Shown piece after piece: positions 56,116 through 64,000 of a stretch of DNA of 64,000 nucleotides. Location of the stretch: contig JAQFVV010000032.1 in assembly GCA_028023455.1 (NCBI GenBank), positions 1,674,001 through 1,738,000 on the forward strand, written 5' to 3'. The DNA comes from Epiperipatus broadwayi. Its lineage: Eukaryota > Onychophora > Udeonychophora > Euonychophora > Peripatidae. Position 1 is the first letter of the stretch. Each line of letters begins with the position of its first letter. Under the pieces are notes generated by a model that was not told the DNA's origin, searched no databases, and saw only the letters and a program-made list of their open reading frames with translations. Position numbers and translations under genes: made by a program.

Positions 56116-56906
56116 CAATGGGGGATCCAAAAATAACCAGAATTGTTCTGTGGTGTGTCTGTTGTCGTACATCCTTCTGATGTTACTTACCTCTTGCGGA
56201 GATCCTTTTGCATTAATCTATCAAATTACGTTACCATATGGATTTGTGGTGCCACATAATACATTTTTGTGTAACATGCATTTCGCATATTTGTTGATTT
56301 TTGTAATGGCTGAAAAATTGGAAATAATTTGAAATTTTGTTTTCTTTTAGAGATAACAATTGTAATGCTTGCAACAGATTACAAAAAATCTATTCTGGAG
56401 AAAGCAAATTTACGAATGATTTAATGAAATTGTCAAATTAACCATGTTCCAAAAATGTGTGGTGAGTGAAGTTTAATGTCAAGATAATGTTGATTTTTTT
56501 TATTGATGCAAATGGCATTTTTCTTTCAAAATTATTAACAGTTCCATTGTTTTATCTACAAATTCTGAAACGTTTGTGCTGTAAAATGTAAATGTCCCAT
56601 TGCAATCTTTACGACCACAATTCCTCAGCGAGCAGTCATATGTAACAATTTTTAATTAAATTCAACATGAAGTGCTTTATCTATCAGTCTCATATTCACT
56701 TAATCTCTAACCATGTGACTTTTTATTTTCTCAAATGAAAAATTGTGTCTTTTTTTTTTTTTTGCAGATTTAGTAGTGGTGAAAAAAAAAATGATGTAGG
56801 CATTAAAGGGCTTCTCCATCTGTTTTCGGATTAGTTCGAAAAGTGAAAGACAAATAAATAATTTTTTATTATTAAATTCCAGTTATTTTAGGGTGTCCCC
56901 CTCGTG
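56116..56906 (+). mobile_element. mariner-type DNA transposon relic
   Basis: The terminal inverted repeats (caatgggggatccaaaaata / taaaataactggaatt in reverse complement) are flanked by TA at 56114-56115 and 56907-56908. Inside, MAEKLE near 56309 marks the transposase start. Near 56610-56880 the text resembles a mariner C-terminus: SSASSHMQQFLIKFNMKCF, then LKGFSICFRISSKSERQINN. At ~790 bp against a usual ~1.3 kb, it has lost the middle (catalytic DDD region) and many frames. Confidence 0.75.
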
Positions 56907-56949
56907 TAGGATTATTTATATATCCCTGTTTTATATACATTCTTATTGT

Positions 56950-58188
56950 ATATGAGCACAGACTTTCACATGACCCACAGCTCACCACTCTATCTCATAT
57001 CACTGATTCACTTGAACACATATATGTCAAAAAGATAAATAATCACAAATATACATATTTTATGCTAAACCAGCAATCAACAGTTGGTCCAGATTATCAT
57101 CTCTACACATATATGCAATAAGTGCTCAGATATATATTAAGATAGCCAATCTTTATACTTTAAGAGACAGGTTTCAATCCACTCCAACTCTTCAACTGTC
57201 CATCCAATTGGAAATCTGATAATGGAATGCTCAAAGGCCACCCTGAGGCTGAGATTCTTGTCACACCCATGTTGACCCCAAGTTAATCTGACCCCTCATG
57301 TACAGGATATAATACATTTAATACATATACAAGAGATGGGCAGACATCTCTACTATGTAATAACTGAAATACAGGCTTATTATATACCTGTATCAATATA
57401 TGTAATATATAGGATATATATGAGCACAGACTTTCACGTAACTCACAGCTCATCACTACTTGAACACATATATGTCAAAAAGATAAATAATCACCAATAT
57501 TCATATTTCATGCTAAACCAGCAATCATCAGTTGGTCCAGATTATCATCTCTACACATATATGCAATAAGTGCTCAGATATATATTAAGAAGCCAATCTT
57601 TATACTTTAAGAAACAGGTTTCAATCCACTCCAACTCTTCAACCATCCATCCATTTAAAAATCTGATGATAGAATGCCCAAAGGCCACCCTGGGGCCAAG
57701 ATTCTTGTCACACCCATGTTGACCCCAAATCAATCTGACCCCTCATGTACAGGACATAATCCATTTAATACATATACAAGACATGGGCAGACATCTCTAC
57801 TATGTAATAACTGAAATACAGGCTTATTATTTACCTGTATCAATATATGTAATATATAGGATATATATGAGCACAAACTTTCACATGACCCACAGTTTAC
57901 CACTCTATCTCATATCACTGATTCACTTGAACACATATATGTTGAAAAGATAAATAATCACCAATATTTCATGCTAAATGAGCAATCATCAGTTGTTTCA
58001 GACTATCATCTCTACACATATATGTAATAAATGCTCAGATATATATTAAGATAGCCAATCTTCGTACTTTAATGGACAGGCTTCAATCCATTCCAACTCT
58101 TCAACTGTCCATCCAATTGAAAGTCTGACGATGGAATGCTCAAAGGCCACCCTGAGGCTGAGATTCTTGTCACAACCATTTTGACCTA
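56950..58188. repeat. Tandem repeat of ~450-468 bp, about 2.7 copies
   Basis: Units start at tatgagcaca near 56951, 57419 and 57866. They share blocks such as aagataaataatcac, ggtttcaatccactccaact and ggccaccctg. The second unit lacks 21 bp (tctcatatcactgattc) present in the others. The minus-strand ORF 57551-57733 and + ORF 57336-57569 are by-products. Confidence 0.85.
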
Positions 58189-58256
58189 AAGTCTGTGCTC
58201 ATATACCCTATATATTACATATATTGATACAGGTATATAATAAGCCTATACATAGA
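58188..58256. repeat. Inverted end of the tandem array
   Basis: aaagtctgtgctcatatacc, then tatattacatatattgatac and aggtatataataagcct. This is the reverse complement of the unit junction near 57375-57438, so the array closes with an inverted copy of its own start. Confidence 0.8.
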
Positions 58257-58826
58257 TTCTTATTGAAACTATATTATATATATAATATGAATGAAAAGTC
58301 TTATAATCCTAAAACAGCACAAACTGAACATAGCCCAGCTAAACAATTATATAAAAACAATAATAGCTTTTAAAAGTTAACTGCCCAAAATAATATATAG
58401 TCATCATAATCAACCATTATCAATCCACTGCAGGAAGGTCTCTCCAAGTTCAATCCATCTTCTCCAATCTTTAGCTTCTCTTTTCCACATCACTCCTGCA
58501 CAGTTTCTTATTTCATCTATCCATCTCACATGCGGTCTCTTTCTGGGTTTTTTACAATCTCTTGGAATCAGTTTAAGATTTCAATTGTCCATCTATTATC
58601 ATTTCTTCTAGCAATATGCCCAGCCCAACTGCAGTCTTTTAATTTCTTCAATGAGGTCAGTAACACCTGTTTGTTATCTTATCCATATATTGCATTTTCG
58701 ATCTCTTCTTGTTACTCCTAACATGCATCTCTCCATACTTCTTTGAGTGGTCTGAAGTCTCTGTATTGCTTTTCTATTAAGTGTCCAAGTCTCGGGTCCA
58801 TAAATAAGAACTGGTAAACACATTTA

Positions 58827-59016
58827 TTTAAAAAAAAACCTTTTCAAACACATAGGCATATTTCCTTTTAGTATCAAGTTATTTCTACCAAAGGCACTCC
58901 AACCAAGTTTAATTCTATGACTTTAAAAAAAAACCTTTTCAAACACATAGGCATATTTCCTTTTAGTATCAAGTTATTTCTACCAAAGGCACTCCAACCA
59001 AGTTTAATTCTATGAC
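58827..59016. repeat. 95-bp exact-looking tandem duplication inside RTE copy C
   Basis: The unit from tttaaaaaaaaacctttt to taattctatgac occurs at 58827-58921 and again at 58922-59016. As 95 is not a multiple of 3, it breaks the RT C-terminal frame. The frame 58874-59179 ends in it. Confidence 0.92.
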
Positions 59017-59141
59017 TAATTTCATCCATTATTTTTCCATCTGTATTAATAATCTGACCAAGGTATTTGTAGTTGTTAACTTTTAACTCGTCATAATCAA
59101 TCTTTATTTTCATATATTGAAAAAATCCATTGAACATTACT

Positions 59142-59974
59142 TTAATCTTTTTGACATTTATCTTTAGTCCTACTTTCATCTGATAACTCCTGCAACATTT
59201 CCTGCAGCTCTAAAGCATTATTTTCAAAAACAACTACATCATCTGCAAAATCTAAATGCCTTAAATAATCTCCATTTACTTTCACTCCTTTAGCCTCCCA
59301 TTTTAATCCACAAAATACTCCTTGCAGCACTGCTGTAAAAAGTTTTGGAGATATGGAGTCACCCTGTCTTACATCTTTCTCAATGTTGACTTTCCTAGTA
59401 TGATTGTGTAATCTAATTGTTGCTGTTGCATTTTTATAAATATTTTTTAAAATATGACAATATCCTGTATCTATACCTTGATGATCCAATGCTTTAATCA
59501 CTTAAGAAATGTTTATAGAATCAAAGGCCTTTTCACAATACAAATCCAAAGCATCATGGCAACTCATATTCATTGGTCCTTTCTATAACTTCTCTCAATA
59601 CCTGGATGTGATCTACTGTACTAAAAGCACTTTTAAATCCAGCTTGTTCTCTTAGTTGGTGGAAATCCAATGTTCTCTGTAGACGAGTTGTAATTATTTT
59701 GGTAAAAAATTTGTATAAAACTGATAAAAGGCTGATAGGTCTGTAATTTCTAATAACTTCTTTATCATCTTTTTTGATTCTTCCAATCATCTGGTACATC
59801 TTTATCATTTAGACATTTGGTATATAACTTTGCTAAAAAAAAATATATTTCTTCACCTGCTTCTTTTAATATATCAATTATAATTCCATCATTACCTGGA
59901 GCCTTTTCTTTCTTCATAAATTTAATTGCATGTCTCAATTTTTCATTTAAAATTCTGGGAAATTTGGAAAACAT
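59142..59974 (-). pseudogene. RTE copy C reverse-transcriptase core, in three broken frames
   Basis: 59765-59974 carries KAPGNDGIIIDILKEAGEE. 59554-59808 carries NYRPISLLSVLYKFFTKII and REQAGFKSAFSTVDHIQVLR. 59142-59501 carries DVRQGDSISPKLFTAVLQGV and HLDFADDVVVFENNALELQE. Together these are the fingers and palm with the catalytic F-A-D-D box. At least two frameshifts or stops separate the pieces, so no active enzyme can be made. Motif order and spacing match other RTE RTs. Confidence 0.9.
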
Positions 59975-60816
59975 ATAATAAATATAGGAGGTACTTGTTC
60001 TTTATTACTATCCCATTTCATAATGTCATCTCTCTTTTTAGTAATATATCCATTTTTTTTTCTTATTGCAGATATAAATTTCCTACCAATACCAAAATGT
60101 TGTTTTACACTCTTGAGACTTTTATTTTCTTTTGCAGCTTTCCTTGCTAGTTCGCAGTTATATTTTCTTATATCATTTTCAACTCTTTTCCACACCATTT
60201 TACAAAATTTGAGGTATTCAATCCTTTTTAATGCATCATTTTTTGTATACCTTCATATTCCTTCTTTTCTTCATAAATTCTCTAGACTCAGTAGAAAGTT
60301 TATTGGTCAATTGCTGCTTTTGTCTACCAGTTGGTGTATCAGTTATTTTCTCATTAATTTCATTCAAATCTGAATCATGTTCAAAATCTACTAATACTTG
60401 AAACCGATTTGTAAGTTCTAATTTAAATTCATTAGAATGTTTCTGAAGTTTAAGAATATCAACTGTAAGTATTGTTTTTCTTAATAATGTTTGTCTCTCT
60501 CGTTTATTAACATGTATCTTACATCTTACTAATCAATGATCACTTCCTGTGTTAAAATTTATTACAAACATTACAATCTTGAAATATGTATTTTCTGTTA
60601 GTCAAAATATAATCCAATTCTGCTGTGTCTTCATTTAGATGCTTCTATGTCCATTTCTGTTTAACATTTTTCTTAAAAAAAGAATTCATAATATAATTTA
60701 TTTATTTTTTCTGCAAACTCCACCAGTTTATGTCCTCTCTCATTTCTATTACCCTAACCAAAATTATCTACATCACTTTCATCTTTCATTTGTTTGCCAC
60801 TTTGTCTGATACACCA

Positions 60817-61086
60817 TCAATCTCCACAATGTTCTTCCACTTTTTTATTTATAATGAATCCTACTACAATTGTATTTCTAATATTTGTGCCTTTATAGTA
60901 GAGAATATGTCCACTTTTTAAATCAACTGTCTCTTCACCTTTTCTTCTAACTTCACAAAGTCCAATAATGTCCCATTTAATATAAGACAGTTCTTCTAAT
61001 TCTTGCAATCTTCCTTCACTTGAAAGTGATCTGCAATTGTAAGTACCTAAATAAAAAATCATCATCAAATGGCAGCCTGCGTCCAC
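60817..61086 (-). pseudogene. RTE copy C AP-endonuclease N-terminal fragment
   Basis: It reads LGTYNCRSLSSEGRLQELEE and KWDIIGLCEVRRKGEE, then LYYKGTNIRNTIVVGFIINK. This is the first ~85 residues of an RTE APE endonuclease. The Asn of TYNCRSL and the Glu of LCEVRRKG are the family's metal and DNA contacts. The frame is lost after EEHCGD. The function of intact enzymes is to nick target DNA for reverse transcription. Confidence 0.85.
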
Positions 61087-61140
61087 AATCAGGGGATTCT
61101 TAGCACCCTTTGCCTTCGGCTATTAACCGTTGCCTTGATT

Positions 61141-62000
61141 GTTGACTTTACAGTCTCCTGGGAATAAGGGCCATGATTTTTTTTTTGTCTGTCATGATTG
61201 TATATATCGGAAAAATATTTATCATTTACACAAACATTCATTCTGCCTTATCAGGCAACTGAGAAGAAAGATCATGGTGTTAAAAAGCCAAAAAACTCAC
61301 CACGCTGGCTAATGCATGTTGGTGAGCAGCCCGTTCGTGTTCGTATACTATATGAATAATCACATAGTAATAACAGCTGTAACAACAAGAACATATGGAG
61401 TAGACATTAGGAATTTGCCCTGCTCGGTTCCTTTAAGACTTCCAAAAGAAATCAAATATATAAAGTACTCAGACAAAGATATTTTATAAATCGTTTCCAA
61501 TTGATCATAAAAAAAATATTTAATAAATGTTAAAAAAAAAATTGTATATTAAAAATAACCCTATACATGTATATGCATGAATTGATTTGTTTGATTTTAA
61601 TATAAAATAATTACTCACAATGATTAAAGCTGTATAGCTTTTACATTAAAACAAATGAAGCAAAGACGTTTTCACATTTTAATAATTCAAATTAAATTAA
61701 ATAAATCCAAATTCTATTGGCGATGGAATGTTTTGATGCGATGCGACTAGTTACTGTTCGCTCGAAGTCACTGTGTTAGTTTATATATATTATCTATTCT
61801 CTCTTTCTATCCAGTTTTTCAAGAATTTTCTTTGTTTATATCCCACAATTTCAACATTTTTCTCTTTCTTTGCCAAAATTGTTACTTTTTAAAAGTCAAT
61901 GATCACAAAATTTTTTGCCCCAATCCGCGTGAATCTATGACAAATTTAAATCTTTTCTTTTTTTAAATCTCTAGACTCCCTCTTAAGAATAATTTAATTA
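61141..62000. other. GC-richer stretch upstream of RTE copy C, with codon-like frames
   Basis: 61255-61359 (+) reads ATEKKDHGVKKPKNSPRWLM then HVGEQPVRVRILYE and stops. It is preceded by a fair acceptor (gccttatcag). 61352-61489 (+, 45 codons) reads VDIRNLPCSVPLRLPKEIKY and ends KYSDKDIL. The two frames overlap and differ by one base. I do not recognise the product. It could be RTE 5' untranslated DNA, a retropseudogene or an exon of another + strand gene. 61490-62000 shows nothing. Confidence 0.3.
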
Positions 62001-62084
62001 TGTGATGTGATGTGATGTGATGTATTATGGCTTCTCCTTAAACGAAGTCAAGAATATCTCAGCAATTATGCCCAGATAAACCTG

Positions 62085-63107
62085 TTAGCCACTTTCTTTT
62101 ACATTCCCCACTCTAAATTTACCCATAATCTGCTCTATCCCATTTCCACAACATAATTTTTTCAACTCTATAACCTTTATATCTAAATCCCCCTTATCTT
62201 TTCCCAAACCCAGCATAAAAACCAATAATTCACTTTCTGTATAATTACTCTTTTCATATTTATTTTTCCACAACTTCATTATATGTACCCTTTCTGTTTT
62301 CAAACATTTACATTCAATTAACAAATGCCTAATATTTTCAATTCCTTCCTTACATAATTTACAAAATAAATCACCCATATTTTTCCATTTACATGTATAT
62401 TCTTTTGTAGCTAAAGATCCCGTTCGAGCCTTAAACAATAAACTACTTTCCTTACTATTATCATATATTAACTCACACCTAATATTCTGTTTATTTCTAT
62501 ATATATTTAAACTCTGTTTACTCTCCATACTATTTCTCCATCTCTCTAACTCCCTAGTCTTTATTAATAAATTTATTCTTTTATCCCATTCCTTACTACT
62601 ATAACATTCAATAATCCTCTTAACACAATCATCCCATCTTTTGTACAAATATACTGATATAAATTCTTTATCCAAATCTTTTGCATACCGCATTACCTTT
62701 CTCACCCATCTTGTTACCTGCCCTTTACTCATAACCCAATTAAATACTATTTTAACTATTCTTTTATTATCCATAAACTGCAATCTACCAAACATTTTCA
62801 TTTTACTTTTTGCATCTCTCATATGAAAACTTAACCATCCCATTTCTCCTTGAATTGCCTCCCTTGCTGTCCATACTTCTGCATCCAATGCATGTCTTCC
62901 TACTTCCCTTTGAGCTTTTTCTAAATAATCTAATATCTTTTTACTAACATATAATGCATCATTACCATATGTTAACCCTGCTACTGCAACTCCTTTCCAT
63001 ATAATTCTAGCTACATCATATTTATTATATGAAAATACTGTTAATTTCTTTATCAATCCCTTTCTTTTCTTTGCTTCATTTATTAATTTTTTCTCCCATT
63101 CATCCAA
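62085..63107 (-). pseudogene. LINE-A RT C-terminal domain (340-codon open frame)
   Basis: It starts MDEWEKKLINEAKKRKG, continuing the RT thumb. It then has IIWKGVAVAGLTYGNDALY and the connecting helical region. Near the C-terminus is a C-x2-C-x7-H-x4-C finger (CKLCKEGIENIRHLLIEC). The frame is open for 340 codons, unusually long for this AT-rich window, which suggests a recent insertion. In the family the finger is thought to bind template RNA. The real protein would be joined to the 63100-63552 frame, so the ATG here is probably not a true start. Confidence 0.88.
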
Positions 63108-63552
63108 ATAATTTTTTCTGATTACTTAAAATAATTCCCAAATAACTATATCTATTCACCACACTTAACTTAATATCTCCCAATAAAAATTCTACATCTT
63201 CTCTTTCCTCAGTATTAACCATCATTATATTTGATTTTTCTTCACTAAATTTAATCCCCATCTCTTTACCCACCCTTGCACAGGTCCTCAACATAACTTC
63301 CATATCTTTTCTTTTTTCTGCACACAAAAATATATCATCCGCAAAAAAAAGACCTGACAAAATATATACTCCCTTACTACCTATTAACAGTATCTCTATC
63401 TCTCTTCCTAATCTTTCTATTGCTCTTTCTATTTCACTCAAATACAACACAAACAAAATAGGTGACATAGGGCATCCTTGCCTTAGTCCCACACCATTTT
63501 TAACTTTAATTGATTCTATATTCTCTAATTGATATATAATAATTATTTTCAT
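63100..63552 (-). pseudogene. LINE-A reverse-transcriptase palm fragment
   Basis: This 150-codon frame contains GVGLRQGCPMSPILFVLYLS and LFFADDIFLCAEKRKDMEVM. These are the RT motif with Gln-Gly before P-x-S-P and the catalytic F-A-D-D. KFSEEKSNIMMVN and YSYLGIILS follow, which are the thumb-side blocks. It ends in LFG at an A-run slip, and the next frame takes over immediately. Fingers and endonuclease are absent because the element is 5'-truncated, although a few further LINE-like codons continue upstream in another frame. Confidence 0.88.
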
Positions 63553-63573
63553 ATAATTTCTTAATAATATCTA

Positions 63574-64000
63574 TTAATATTTATTAAAATATAAATATTA
63601 ATATTTATTAAAATATAAACTTTTACTGCCATCTTTGGACGTTAATGGCAATTAATATCTAATGTCGTAATTATGCGGTACTATATTCTTTATCCAATTT
63701 TTAAAAAATAGTACCTGTTCTTAGTTATTTTAAGGAAAAAATAAAAGCGAGATTATTATAGGTGGAGGGGTGGGGGTCATTTGATAATGGTAAAGTTTCT
63801 ACAGGAATTAGACTTTTAAACAAACTCAGTACAGTAATTTACTTTCTGTAGGTCTTTTGATTAACGAAATAAAGTGACATTTGAGGATGCTATCACTTAC
63901 CATTTTTTTCCCTCCCCAATTAAGGATCTAGGAATAAAAATTTCTTTTGAATCAATTTTATACTCTGGCTAAATATTAAACAATTCGACATTTTTGAAAA
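63574..64000. other. AT-rich end of window
   Basis: A 24-bp unit (ttaatatttattaaaatat) repeats at 63574 and 63598, just upstream of the LINE 5' break. Beyond it a G-rich run (ggtggaggggtgggggtc) lies near 63761. No gene. Confidence 0.5.

Larger units (their letters stand above)
58401..61140 (-). mobile_element. RTE LINE, nearly complete but broken (copy C)
   Basis: Minus strand, from 5' to 3': 5' region with caggctgccatttgatgatg near 61075, endonuclease start (60817-61086), linker (60.0-60.6 kb), RT fingers and palm (59142-59974), C-terminal domain (58450-59100), and a short atgatga tail at 58401. No target duplication was found. Several frameshifts, a 95-bp tandem duplication and A-run slippage make it inactive. 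It is the reference against which copies A, B, D, E, F and G were recognised. Confidence 0.88.
62001..63590 (-). mobile_element. LINE-A, young 5'-truncated copy with (TCACA)n tail
   Basis: The minus-strand RT starts in the palm region and runs to a pentanucleotide 3' tail ((TGTGA)n on + at 62001-62023). The 3' 150 bp recur at 16738-16891 and a decayed copy lies at 31.2-32.5 kb. Two long frames cover it with one slip at an A-run near 63103. It is the least decayed long element here. The clade is not fixed; the C-terminal CCHC-type finger resembles I/R1/CR1-like LINEs. Confidence 0.88.

Noticed and set aside
57336-57733. Protein-coding genes in the tandem array
   Set aside because: The frames repeat with the unit, have no recognisable domain and break at the indel between units.
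59926-60373. Plus-strand hydrophobic ORFs over RTE copy C, resembling a membrane protein
   Set aside because: They lie antisense to RTE coding sequence; the Phe/Leu richness comes from A-rich sense codons.
62641-62826. Plus-strand ORF inside LINE-A
   Set aside because: Antisense shadow of the 340-codon LINE-A frame.
1-64000. CRISPR arrays, phage-like modules or operons
   Set aside because: No regularly spaced short repeats or gene clusters. Composition, introns and elements are those of an animal nuclear genome.

Overview
This is a very AT-rich stretch of nuclear DNA from an animal, almost certainly an invertebrate. It contains one recognisable host gene in a sea of decayed transposable elements. 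The evidence for an animal is a spliced gene with GT/AG introns of 4.8-15 kb whose protein is a close AMSH/STAMBP relative, plus RTE-type and other non-LTR retrotransposons, Ty3/Gypsy elements, tRNA-derived SINEs, and hAT and mariner remnants. I cannot fix the phylum from the sequence alone.

Host gene: five + strand exons (4002-4191, 8970-9107, 15182-15294, 30302-30404, 37177-37254) encode the C-terminal ~207 residues of an AMSH (STAMBP) K63-specific deubiquitinase. The JAMM zinc-protease domain is complete: catalytic Glu, H-x-H-P, S-x-x-D, and the second AMSH zinc site. The reading frame is kept across all four introns. The N-terminal half (MIT and SH3-binding parts) is expected left of the window. 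A polyadenylation signal lies ~280 bp after the stop.

Layout: 1-4001 holds the intron or flank upstream of the first visible exon, with a hairpin MITE copy, an inverted repeat and a 70-nt stem-loop. Intron A (4192-8969) holds a ~700 bp DNA transposon with long terminal inverted repeats and a large palindrome. Intron B (9108-15181) holds an RTE copy and a possible Penelope-like RT. Intron C (15295-30301) is the densest: a hairpin dimer joined to a LINE 3' end, an LTR-flanked Gypsy element with an RTE copy inserted in its integrase, tRNA-like SINEs, a 5' RTE fragment, and a second Gypsy gag-pol. Intron D (30405-37176) holds a LINE-A relic and an RTE insertion with a clear target duplication. 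Beyond the gene, 38.5-44.1 kb is a minus-strand Gypsy element with LTRs. The 46.8-49.3 kb region is a plus-strand LINE carrying a SINE. The 49.6-50.2 kb region is an inverted SINE pair. The 52.7-54.5 kb region is a minus-strand LINE interrupted by a hAT MITE. The 56.1-56.9 kb region is a mariner relic, and 56.95-58.26 kb is a ~460 bp tandem repeat. The 58.4-61.1 kb region is a nearly complete but broken RTE element, and 62.0-63.6 kb is a young 5'-truncated LINE.

The element genes do not form a pathway. They form a stratigraphy: SINEs, MITEs and RTE copies sit inside older LINEs and Gypsy elements. I found no CRISPR array, operon or bacterial-type system, and no clearly new protein system. The best leads are the nested insertions with target duplications, the inverted dimers, the stem-loop at 3842, and an unexplained codon-like island at 61.25-61.49 kb.
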